64,000 nucleotides of DNA, taken from Novosphingobium sp. SG919. GTDB taxonomy: Bacteria > Pseudomonadota > Alphaproteobacteria > Sphingomonadales > Sphingomonadaceae. The notes under the pieces are model-generated. The model saw only the letters and a program-made list of their open reading frames with translations, was not told the DNA's origin and did not search any database. Positions 1-7,778 of the stretch are shown here, in pieces. The DNA is taken from the NCBI RefSeq assembly GCF_012932495.1, contig NZ_JABCNG010000002.1, positions 248,001 to 312,000 of the forward strand. Reading direction: 5' to 3'. The translations under genes and the position numbers were made by a program. Each line of letters begins with the position of its first letter. The first letter of the stretch is position 1.

Positions 1-2090
1 GGGCGGAACGTGCCTTCCTGATGCCCGGTATAGGCACCATCGGCGCGCACCAGCCCGTCGAACCGCGAATTGAGCGCCCAGCTATAGCTGGCCGAAGCCG
101 ACGCGGTGAGATCGGGGGTATTGGGGATCGGATCGCCCGCCTTGCCGGTAGACGCGGTGATCAGCACGGCCGAGGAAGACTGGTCCTGCGTCAGGTGCGC
201 ATCGACATAGCCCAGCGCACCGTTCAGCGTGAGGCCCCGCAACGGGCGCGTGGTCAGGTCAACTTCCAGCCCGCGAATGCGCGCGTGGCCAGCGTTGGTG
301 AGGAAGGCATAGAGCCCGTCGGCGGTGCGAGCCGAGCTTTGCATGTTGCTCCATTCGACATCGAACACCGCGCCGTTGAGCACCAGCTTGTCGCCCAGCC
401 AGCTCGATTTCAGGCCCACTTCATAGTTCCACAGGCTGTCGGGCTTGTAGGATACCAGGTTGGCGGCAAGGCCGGGGATGTTGTTGGCCCCGCCGGGACG
501 GAATCCCTTCGAAGCGCTGGCATAGACCATCACGCGCGGGGTGATGCGATAGTTGACGTTGAACTTTTCCAGCCAGCCGTTGGCCTTGGTCGTGGCGGCG
601 CTATAGGGCGCGGCAGACGTACCGGTGTAATAGTTGGTGATATAGGACTGGCCGCTGGTGGTCTTGCTGTAATCGTAATAGCGCAGGCCACCGGTGATGG
701 TCAGCCCGGGCAGCGGCTTGATCGAAACTTCGCCGAATCCGGCCACCTGGCGCGAGCGCGTCTCGACATAGCGATAGACCAGCGGGGTGATCGGCAGGGT
801 GATCGATCCGTCGGCCGCGCTTTCGCTGATCACGTTGCTGTCGATGTGGTCGTTGCGCTTTTCGTAATAGACGCCGACCGTCCATTCCAGCCAGGCCGGC
901 ATCTGCGCCGCGTTGGACGCCAACCGCGCTTCATAGTTCTGCGAATGGACCCAGGCCGGCTGATAGCCCACCGCCGGCAAGAGCGCGAGGCCCGTGGCGC
1001 GATAGGCGGCGAACTGGTCGGTGGTGCAGGCCGTGCCGCCCTGCGCGCGGGCGCACTGCGCGGTGGAATTGGCATAGGCAGCCACCGAGGGGGTGAAATC
1101 GACCGTGCGGATATAGTTGTAGTTGTAGTAGCTGGCCGTGCCGGTCAGCGTGGCAAAGCCAAGGTCGCGATCGGCCTTGAGATTGTAGAGCTGCATTTCG
1201 GTGTGGAACGGCAGCTGCGCGGTGGAATTGGTCTTGTAGCGGCCCACGCTGGGATACCAGCCCTGCTGATCGCGCGCGTCGCTTTTCTGATAGCTTGCCG
1301 TGGCCGTGATCGTGGTCAGTTCATCGGGCTTGAAACCGATGATGCCGCGCGCGCCCCAGTTGCTGGAGCGGTTGATGTTCTGCGTGCCGTAGGTGACATT
1401 GTCGATCCAGCCGGGCTTGCGCTCGCCATAGCCGACCACACGCACGGCCAGCTTGTCGGTCACCACCGGCAGGTTGACCATGCCGCGCAGGAAATAGCCG
1501 GCCGATCCGCCTTCGGTGGTGGTCACCTGGGTTTCGCCGCCCGCTTCCACCTTGTCGTAATCGGGCTTGTGGAAAATCACGCGCAGCGTGCCGGCCATCG
1601 AACTGGCGCCATAGAGCGTGCCCTGCGGCCCGCGCAACACTTCCACCCGCTCCACGTCGAACAAGTTGAGATCGGCGGCAACGGCGCCCGAATCCTGCGT
1701 CGTGCCCGATGGGCCGGTGACCGGGGTTTCATCGTAATAGAGGCCCACGGTCGCTTCGCCCGCCGCATTGACGCCACGGATCGAGATGCGGTTCGATCCG
1801 GCCACGCCGCTCGTCACGTTGAGGTTGGGGATCTGGCGGAAATAGTCGTTGAGCTGGGTGGCGCCGGTCTTGGCCAGGCCATCGCCGGAAATCGCCACGA
1901 TGCTGAGCGGCGTGGTCTGCACGGTGGACGTGCGATGCAGCGCGGTGACCACGATGTCATTGCCCGTGGAGGGGGCTTCCTCTGCCGGAACGGCTTGCGC
2001 GGGTTGCGCGCCATCTGCGGCAAAGGCGGTGCCTGCCAGCAAGACGTGCGCAGTGATCAGGCCGGAAACGGCCAGAATGGCTTTGCTCAT
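1..2090 (-). CDS. TonB-dependent outer-membrane receptor, 3' part cut by the window edge
   Basis: The minus-strand frame starts at an ATG at 2088-2090 behind an AGGGAG ribosome binding site and is still open at base 1, so the C-terminal barrel end is missing. The product begins with a signal peptide (MSKAILAVSGLITAHVLLAG, cleavage near AFA-AD). A TonB box region (NDIVVTAL) and a plug domain with the hallmark VERVEVLRGPQGTLYG follow. After the plug come typical beta-barrel repeats. It should import a siderophore, cofactor or organic substrate across the outer membrane using TonB energy; the substrate is unknown. It lies 144 bp downstream of a second TBDR gene on the same strand and shares with it the long segment around GEATV(G/A)LYY and GTLYG(A/T)SS, so the two look like tandem paralogues. 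Unlike its neighbour it has no STN domain. The family call is certain; the ligand is not. Confidence 0.93.
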   Translation of the reverse strand, partial: MSKAILAVSGLITAHVLLAGTAFAADGAQPAQAVPAEEAPSTGNDIVVTALHRTSTVQTTPLSIVAISGDGLAKTGATQLNDYFRQIPNLNVTSGVAGSNRISIRGVNAAGEATVGLYYDETPVTGPSGTTQDSGAVAADLNLFDVERVEVLRGPQGTLYGASSMAGTLRVIFHKPDYDKVEAGGETQVTTTEGGSAGYFLRGMVNLPVVTDKLAVRVVGYGERKPGWIDNVTYGTQNINRSSNWGARGIIGFKPDELTTITATASYQKSDARDQQGWYPSVGRYKTNSTAQLPFHTEMQLYNLKADRDLGFATLTGTASYYNYNYIRTVDFTPSVAAYANSTAQCARAQGGTACTTDQFAAYRATGLALLPAVGYQPAWVHSQNYEARLASNAAQMPAWLEWTVGVYYEKRNDHIDSNVISESAADGSITLPITPLVYRYVETRSRQVAGFGEVSIKPLPGLTITGGLRYYDYSKTTSGQSYITNYYTGTSAAPYSAATTKANGWLEKFNVNYRITPRVMVYASASKGFRPGGANNIPGLAANLVSYKPDSLWNYEVGLKSSWLGDKLVLNGAVFDVEWSNMQSSARTADGLYAFLTNAGHARIRGLEVDLTTRPLRGLTLNGALGYVDAHLTQDQSSSAVLITASTGKAGDPIPNTPDLTASASASYSWALNSRFDGLVRADGAYTGHQEGTFR

Positions 2091-2234
2091 GGTAACTCCC
2101 TGTCCTTGGTTCAGGGTTTGCCGCGATGCCGCTTCCCGTGGCGCATCGTTGTCCGGCCCCCTGCTTGGCTAGACGCGGGGACGGCGCGGCCCCTCATCGG
2201 ACGGGCACATTTTTTTCCTGCCAGTGAAATAAGG

Positions 2235-4814
2235 TCAGTGAAATTCGCTGCGCAGCGTGAGGCCGATGGTGCGCGGGCGCTGATAGGTGACCAGGTCGGT
2301 GCCGCCGATCGTGCCGGCCCAGACACGGCCCCGCCCGTCGGCCAGGTTCTGCACGAACAGGCCCGCCCGCCATGGCCCGCGCAGCAAGGCAACGTCAGCG
2401 TCCAGCGTGGCAAAGCCGCCCAGCGCCAGGCGGTTGAACGCCGTGCTGGCGCGAAACGCACTGTAGGCCTGGCCGGCATAGTGCACGAACAGGCCGGCAT
2501 CGCCCGCCCAGCCGCCGCCCAGCCAGGCATTGCCCAAGGCCCATTGCCGGCGCAGCTCCACGCTGGCGGCCCAGGGCGCCACATAGGGCAGCCGCTCGCC
2601 CGCGCGGCCATCGGTGGTCACCGTGCCCGAAACCTGGTCATAGACCAGCCGCGCATCGGTGAACGTGCCCTGCACTTTGGCCCGCCAGCCACCTGCCAGC
2701 GCACCGCCGGCGGCCAGTTCCACCCCGTTGATCCGCGCCGCGCCGATATTGGTGATGAAGGCATAGCTGCCGTCGCTTGAGGCGGCGGCATATTGCATGT
2801 TGGACCAGCGCTGGCGAAAGCCGGTCAGGTCAAAATGCCAGGCGCGGTGGACCGGAGCCAGACGCGTGCCGATCTCCAGGCTCTCCAGGCGATCGTCGTG
2901 GTAGGTCGCCAGGTTTTCCGGCAGCCCTGGCACCACGTTGATGCCGCCGGGGCGAAAACCGTTGGACACCTGGCCATAGATCAGCAGCCCCGCCATGGGT
3001 CGCGCCTCGATCCGCGCGCGGCCCACCAGCCCGTGCGCGCGATAGGCCATGCTCAGCGCCGACGAGCCGAACGGACCGATGAAGGGATTGGCCAGGCTGA
3101 CCACGCCTTGGGTATCGCGCACATAGTGGAAATAGCGCAGCCCGCTCGACACCGTCAGCCACGGCAGCACGCGCCAACTGCCATCGCCGAACAGGGCATA
3201 TTCGGAAAGCGCGCTGGCAAAGCTGCGGTGCGATACCGCCACCGTGCCAGGCAGGACCAGCCCGGTGGCCGCGCTCACCGGCAGGCTGCTGCTTTGCCCA
3301 TCGTCGGTGCGCCGGCTGGCAAACACCCCGGCCGTCCAGGTCAGCCGCCCTTCCCCCGAAAGGCGCAGTTCGGCACTGGTGATATCCACGGCCAGGGGCT
3401 GGGCCACCAGGGACGGGCTGCTGGCCAGCAAATAGCGGTTGAAGCCCGCCATCTGCGTGGTGGTGCAGGCCGCCGCATTCACCCACGCGGCACAGGCAAC
3501 GCCATCGTTCAGGTGGTTGAGCTGGCTTTGCGTGAAATCCCAGAAGCGGTGGGGCCGCCACCACGATCGCGCCACGGTGGCATCCACGCCCACCCCGCCG
3601 ATGGCCCCATGCAGGTCGAGCGAACCCATGGCAAAGGTATCGTAGAACGGCACGATCACCTGGCCCTGCGACTGGTTGGGCACGGCGCCGGCGGTGGTGC
3701 TGTGGGTATTGCCGATGCGGCTGCGCTGCCACACGCCGGCCAGGTCTGCCCGCCAATCGGGGGCGATCTGCCAGCGCAGCGCCAGGCGCCCGCCCTCGCG
3801 CAACTGGTCGTCCGTATTGACCAGGCCCAGGCGCGGGAAATCGACCACCCCGCCCTGGTATTCGCGCCAGCCCACCGCGCGCAGCGCCAGCCGCCCCGGC
3901 ACCAGCGGCAGGTTCACCGTGCCCGTGACGCTGGCACCGGGCGCGCCGCCGTGGGTCAACGTCGCGCCACTTTCCAGCGCCAGCGTGCGCTGATCAAGCT
4001 GCGCGCCGCGAAACAGCACACGCACCGTGCCCGCCAGCGAGCTGGTGCCATAGAGCGTGCCCTGCGGCCCGCGCAGCACTTCCACCCGTTCCACGTCGGC
4101 CAGCACCAGATCGGGCGTCATCATCCCCGGATCGCTGGTCGAACCGCCCGGCCCCGCCACCGGCACGTTGCCGTAATAGAGCGCCACGGTCGCTTCGCCC
4201 GCGGCATAGGCGCCGCGCAGGCTCAGCCGGTTGAAGCCGGTGCCCGATGACGTGACCACCAGGCTGGGCGCCAGCCGCGCCAATCCCGCCAGCGACGTGG
4301 CCTGGTCATGCCCCAGGTCTTCGCCGCGCAGGGCCACCATGCTGATCGGGGTATCGGCCAGCAACGTGGGCCGGCGCAGCGCGGTGACCATGATGTCCCC
4401 CATGGCCAGGGCCGGCAGCGGCGCGGCCGCACCATCGCCTGGGCCCGATGGCGCGGGCGCGGGCAGCACCAGCAGGCTGCGTGGGCCATTGCGCCGCAGC
4501 ATAAGCCCGCTGCCCGCCAGCAAACGCCGCACGATCGTGGCCGCGTCACCCGAAAGCGTCACCGCGCCGGCGCGGCGCCCGGCCACGGTCTGCGGGGCAA
4601 AGACGATGGTGGTGCCGGTGGCCAGGCCCACGGCGCGCAAGGCATCGGCCAGCGGCGCGGGTGGCAGGCGCTGCGGCGGGGGCAGCGCCTGCCGGCCTTG
4701 GGCAAGCGCAGGCGTGCCGGCCAGGGCCATCACGGCCACGGCCAGCAACAGGCCGGCCCGCCCCTGTGTGCCACAGGCCGGCCGGCACCGATCAGCGCCC
4801 GAATTTTCCCTCAT
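2235..4814 (-). CDS. TonB-dependent receptor with N-terminal STN signalling domain (FecA type)
   Basis: This is an 859-residue transducing receptor. I chose the ATG at 4812-4814 because it is followed directly by a signal peptide (AGLLLAVAVMALAGTPALAQ). A longer frame reaches 5045 but would run into the divergent sigma gene. After the signal peptide comes an STN domain of about 60 residues (PLADALRAVGLATGTTIVFA), then a TonB box (DIMVTAL), the plug (VERVEVLRGPQGTLYGTSS) and the barrel, ending in a Phe-rich strand (SEFH). In the Fec family the STN domain contacts FecR when ligand binds. The FecI-like and FecR-like genes start only about 50 bp away in the opposite direction, so this is very probably their receptor. 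It is a paralogue of the receptor at 1-2090. An alternative start is the ATG at 4865. Confidence 0.92.
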   Translation of the reverse strand: MRENSGADRCRPACGTQGRAGLLLAVAVMALAGTPALAQGRQALPPPQRLPPAPLADALRAVGLATGTTIVFAPQTVAGRRAGAVTLSGDAATIVRRLLAGSGLMLRRNGPRSLLVLPAPAPSGPGDGAAAPLPALAMGDIMVTALRRPTLLADTPISMVALRGEDLGHDQATSLAGLARLAPSLVVTSSGTGFNRLSLRGAYAAGEATVALYYGNVPVAGPGGSTSDPGMMTPDLVLADVERVEVLRGPQGTLYGTSSLAGTVRVLFRGAQLDQRTLALESGATLTHGGAPGASVTGTVNLPLVPGRLALRAVGWREYQGGVVDFPRLGLVNTDDQLREGGRLALRWQIAPDWRADLAGVWQRSRIGNTHSTTAGAVPNQSQGQVIVPFYDTFAMGSLDLHGAIGGVGVDATVARSWWRPHRFWDFTQSQLNHLNDGVACAAWVNAAACTTTQMAGFNRYLLASSPSLVAQPLAVDITSAELRLSGEGRLTWTAGVFASRRTDDGQSSSLPVSAATGLVLPGTVAVSHRSFASALSEYALFGDGSWRVLPWLTVSSGLRYFHYVRDTQGVVSLANPFIGPFGSSALSMAYRAHGLVGRARIEARPMAGLLIYGQVSNGFRPGGINVVPGLPENLATYHDDRLESLEIGTRLAPVHRAWHFDLTGFRQRWSNMQYAAASSDGSYAFITNIGAARINGVELAAGGALAGGWRAKVQGTFTDARLVYDQVSGTVTTDGRAGERLPYVAPWAASVELRRQWALGNAWLGGGWAGDAGLFVHYAGQAYSAFRASTAFNRLALGGFATLDADVALLRGPWRAGLFVQNLADGRGRVWAGTIGGTDLVTYQRPRTIGLTLRSEFH

Positions 4815-4863
4815 TGCCCGGTAGCTTGCCAAAGAGGGCAGGTGTTGGCTAGCTGTCACGATC

Positions 4864-5382
4864 ATGTCATCCCGACGGATCATCCCACCGGCCGGCGACG
4901 GACCCGTTTCCGGGTTCGAACGCCATCGCCGCGCCCTGCGCGCCTGGCTGGGGCGGCGGCTGCGCAATCCGGCCGATGTGGACGATGCCGTGCAGGACGT
5001 CTGGCTGCGCGCGCACGAACGGCTCGACAGCGGAGAGGTGACCAATCCGCGGGCCTACTTGTTTACCGCCGCCAGCAGTGTGGTGCACGATCGCGCGCGC
5101 CGCGCCGGCGTGCGCCACGAGGATGCGCACCACCGCCTGGAAGAAAATGATCATCCCGTTGAGTGGATCACGCCGGAACGCGTCTTGGAAGGTAAGGAGG
5201 CGCTTACCGTCATCATGCACCGGCTTTCGACCATGCCCGAACGCACGCGCGATGTTTTCGTGCTGCACCGTTTCGAAGGCCTGGCCTATGCCGACATCGC
5301 CCGCCGCATGGGCATTTCGGTGAGTTCGGTGGAAAAGCATATCATGAAGGCCCTGCGCCTGTTGCTGGAGATCGAGGAATGA
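4864..5382 (+). CDS. ECF RNA polymerase sigma factor, FecI type
   Basis: The 172-residue product has sigma region 2 (NPADVDDAVQDVWLRAHERL, residues about 35-55) and region 4 with a helix-turn-helix (TRDVFVLHRFEGLAYADIARRMGISVSSVEKHI, about 120-155). It should direct RNA polymerase to promoters of a ligand-responsive regulon. The gene diverges from the STN-type receptor at 2235-4814. Its stop overlaps the FecR start in an ATGA, giving the standard sigma/anti-sigma/receptor trio. No strong ribosome binding site is seen before the ATG, so the exact start is less sure than the family. Confidence 0.9.
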   Translation: MSSRRIIPPAGDGPVSGFERHRRALRAWLGRRLRNPADVDDAVQDVWLRAHERLDSGEVTNPRAYLFTAASSVVHDRARRAGVRHEDAHHRLEENDHPVEWITPERVLEGKEALTVIMHRLSTMPERTRDVFVLHRFEGLAYADIARRMGISVSSVEKHIMKALRLLLEIEE

Positions 5383-6365
5383 GCGCGGACCAGAGCGGCG
5401 CGGAGGAAGGCGCAGAGCGCAGCGCACGCGAAGCGGCGATCGCCCATTTCGCCGCGCGGCAAAGTGGCCGGCCGGTGCCCGTGCCAGCCGATGCAAAAAC
5501 CCAGGCCGCGCTGGCCGAAGTGGAAGCGCTGTGGGCCCGGCTTGAACACGCCGCCGACAGCGAGGAGATCGCCGCGATGCGCGCGGCCGCCCTCGCCCGC
5601 AGCGCGCCGGGCACGCACCAGGGGCAAGGACAGCGTCGGCCCTGGCTGGCCGCCGCAGCCGCGCTGGGCGCCCTGGCCGTGGGCGTGGGCACCGTGCTGG
5701 TGGTGCGATCGGGCAGTGCCCCCACCGCCACGCCCGGCGCGCCGCAACTGGCCATGCGCACCCTGGAAAACGGCGCCGCCGGCCCGCGCACCGTGGCCCT
5801 GGCCGATGGTAGCCAGATCACGCTCGATGCGCACACCCGCGTGCTGCTGGGCGAGAATGCCAAGCGGCGCAGCGCCGTGCTGGCGCAGGGGCGCGCGTTC
5901 TTTCGCGTGGCCCATGATGGCGCGCGGCCGTTCCGCGTTACGGCCGGCACCATGGCCGTGACCGATATCGGCACGGTGTTCGACGTGGGCCGCGATGGCG
6001 ATACGGCCACTGTCACTCTGCTGGAAGGCGCGGTGGACGTGTCTGCACCGGGCCTTGCCCCGCGCCGCCTGGCCCCGGGCCAGCGGCTGACCCTGCGCGG
6101 CAACGTGGCCCGGCTGGGCCGGGCCGATCCCGCCGGCACGCCCGCCTGGCAGGACGGCATGATCGCCGCCGATGCCGAGCCGCTGGCCAGCCTGGTGGCG
6201 CGGTTCAACCGCTATCTGGCCCGGCCGCTGGTGCTCAAGGATGCGCGCGCCGGCGCGGTGCCGGTCAGCGGCGCCTTCCGTGTCGACGATCCCCAGGCGC
6301 TGGTCGATGCCGTGGCCGCCATGGGCCATCCCGGCGCGCTTACCCGCGGAAACGCGCAACCGTAA
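5379..6365 (+). CDS. FecR-family anti-sigma / signal-transducing inner-membrane protein
   Basis: The 328-residue protein has a cytoplasmic N-terminal region with a run of acidic and Ala residues that should bind the sigma factor. A single membrane helix follows at about residues 87-108 (WLAAAAALGALAVGVGTVLVV), then a periplasmic FecR domain (TVALADGSQITLDAHTRV to VTLLEGAVDVS) and a C-terminal region that in FecR contacts the receptor's STN domain. Its ATG overlaps the sigma factor stop by four bases, so the two are translationally coupled. It should relay ligand occupancy of the nearby STN receptor to the sigma factor. Homology to FecR is clear over the periplasmic domain; the direction of control (activator or inhibitor) cannot be read. 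Confidence 0.9.
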   Translation: MSADQSGAEEGAERSAREAAIAHFAARQSGRPVPVPADAKTQAALAEVEALWARLEHAADSEEIAAMRAAALARSAPGTHQGQGQRRPWLAAAAALGALAVGVGTVLVVRSGSAPTATPGAPQLAMRTLENGAAGPRTVALADGSQITLDAHTRVLLGENAKRRSAVLAQGRAFFRVAHDGARPFRVTAGTMAVTDIGTVFDVGRDGDTATVTLLEGAVDVSAPGLAPRRLAPGQRLTLRGNVARLGRADPAGTPAWQDGMIAADAEPLASLVARFNRYLARPLVLKDARAGAVPVSGAFRVDDPQALVDAVAAMGHPGALTRGNAQP

Positions 6366-6396
6366 TTTGAAGTCTGTCTTTCAGGGAGCTTAGCCA

Positions 6397-7716
6397 ATGA
6401 AGAAGACCTTGCTGGCCGGCGTTGCGCTGGCCGTGACGATGGCCTGTACCCCGATTATGGGCGCCACTGCCCTGGCGCGCGACTATGTGATCCATGCCGG
6501 GCACCTGATCGACGGGGTCAACGCCGGGGAACGCAGCAATGTGTCGATCCTGGTGCACGATGACCAGATCACCGCGGTGCAGGATGGCTTCGTCACCCCC
6601 GCCGGGGCCGAAGTGGTCGATCTTTCGCAAGGCACGGTGATGCCCGGCCTGATCGATGCGCACGTGCACCTCACGCTCGATCTCACCAAGGGCAATGCCC
6701 TGCTCCAAAGCGTGACGCACAGCGCCTTTGACGAAACGCTCGACGGGGTGGGCAATGCCCGCCTCACCCTGCTCGCCGGGTTCACCTCGGTGCGCGACGT
6801 GGGCGGCGATACCGCCGTGGTCGTGGCGCTCAAGCGGGCGCAGAAGGCCGGCACGATTCCCGGCCCGCGCATGTGGGTTTCGGGCAGCATCCTGAGCCCG
6901 ACCGGCGGCCATGGCGATCCGGCCAACGGCTTTGACCCGGCGCTGGCCAAGCCGGAATGGCAGGACGGCATCGTCGATGGGCCGGACGAGGCGATGAAGA
7001 AAGTGCGCGAGCATTTCCGCGAAGGCGTCGACCTGATCAAGATCGTGCCCTCGGGCGGGGTGGCCAGCGTGGGTGACGATCCCCAGGCGCAGTTGATGAC
7101 CGACGCGGAAATCCGCGCCGTGGTGGAAACCGCGCACACCCTGCACCTGCCCGTGGCCGCCCACGCCCATGGCGCCCAGGCGATCGACCACGCCAGCGCG
7201 ATCGGCGTCGATTCGATCGAGCACGGCAGCTTTGCCACCCCGGCCAGCTATGCGATCATGAAGCAGCACGGCACCTATCTGGTGCCCACGCTGATTGCCG
7301 GGGCGACCGTGGTGGAATTCGCGCAGAAGCATCCCGAACTGCTTGGCCCCTCCATGGCGGAAAAGGCGCTGGCGGTGGGCCCGATCATGGCCAAGAACCT
7401 CTACGGCGCATGGAAGGCCGGCGTTAAAATCGCGTTCGGCACCGATGCCGGCGTCTATCACCACGGGCAGAATGCGCGCGAATTCGAACTGATGGTCAAG
7501 GCCGGGATGCCGGCGGCCGATGCGCTGCGCAGTTCGTTTACCGGCGCTGCCACGCTGATCGGCGAAAGCCGCATCGGCGCGATCCGCCCGGGCGCCTTTG
7601 CCGATATCGTCGCCACCGACAAGGACCCGCTGGCCGACATCACCGAACTGCAGCGCGTGCGCTTCGTCATGCAGGGCGGGCGCATCGTCAAGGACCACGG
7701 CGAGCCCAGAATCTGA
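6397..7716 (+). CDS. Secreted metal-dependent amidohydrolase
   Basis: The 439-residue protein has a signal peptide (KKTLLAGVALAVTMACTPIMG). It is an amidohydrolase-superfamily TIM barrel: metal ligands DAHVHL (His89, His91), the LIKIVPSGG strand, AAHAHG, SIEHGS and the late catalytic Asp in FGTDAG. Sequences of this type include imidazolonepropionase-like proteins and Xaa-Pro or other dipeptidases of the superfamily, so the likely reaction is hydrolysis of an amide or peptide-like bond in the periplasm. An AGGGAG ribosome binding site precedes the ATG, and the gap to the fecR-like gene is 31 bp, so it probably belongs to the sigma/anti-sigma operon. That placement suggests it processes the ligand taken up by the neighbouring receptors. 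The substrate is not determined. Confidence 0.85.
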   Translation: MKKTLLAGVALAVTMACTPIMGATALARDYVIHAGHLIDGVNAGERSNVSILVHDDQITAVQDGFVTPAGAEVVDLSQGTVMPGLIDAHVHLTLDLTKGNALLQSVTHSAFDETLDGVGNARLTLLAGFTSVRDVGGDTAVVVALKRAQKAGTIPGPRMWVSGSILSPTGGHGDPANGFDPALAKPEWQDGIVDGPDEAMKKVREHFREGVDLIKIVPSGGVASVGDDPQAQLMTDAEIRAVVETAHTLHLPVAAHAHGAQAIDHASAIGVDSIEHGSFATPASYAIMKQHGTYLVPTLIAGATVVEFAQKHPELLGPSMAEKALAVGPIMAKNLYGAWKAGVKIAFGTDAGVYHHGQNAREFELMVKAGMPAADALRSSFTGAATLIGESRIGAIRPGAFADIVATDKDPLADITELQRVRFVMQGGRIVKDHGEPRI

Positions 7717-7725
7717 CCGGCCAGG

Positions 7726-7766
7726 AAGGGGGCGCCGGGCCAGTCGCCCGCACGCCCCCTTTTTTC
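7726..7766. terminator. Rho-independent terminator
   Basis: The stem is GGGGGCG/CGCCCCC with a GC-rich loop, followed on the plus strand by TTTTTT. It lies 10 bp after the amidohydrolase stop and just before the convergent TBDR stop at 7779. It ends the plus-strand operon; the AAGGGGG side may also serve the minus strand weakly. Confidence 0.8.
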
Positions 7767-7778
7767 AGGTCTGCTCGC

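Noticed and set aside
21..2780. A 919-codon open frame on the plus strand opposite the first receptor genes
   Set aside because: It is antisense to two clear TBDR genes, has no domain, and its composition (Arg, Gly, His-rich) is that of a shadow frame in high-GC DNA.
4815..5045. An N-terminal extension of the STN receptor
   Set aside because: It lies over the divergent sigma-factor gene and precedes the signal peptide, which must be near the true N-terminus.
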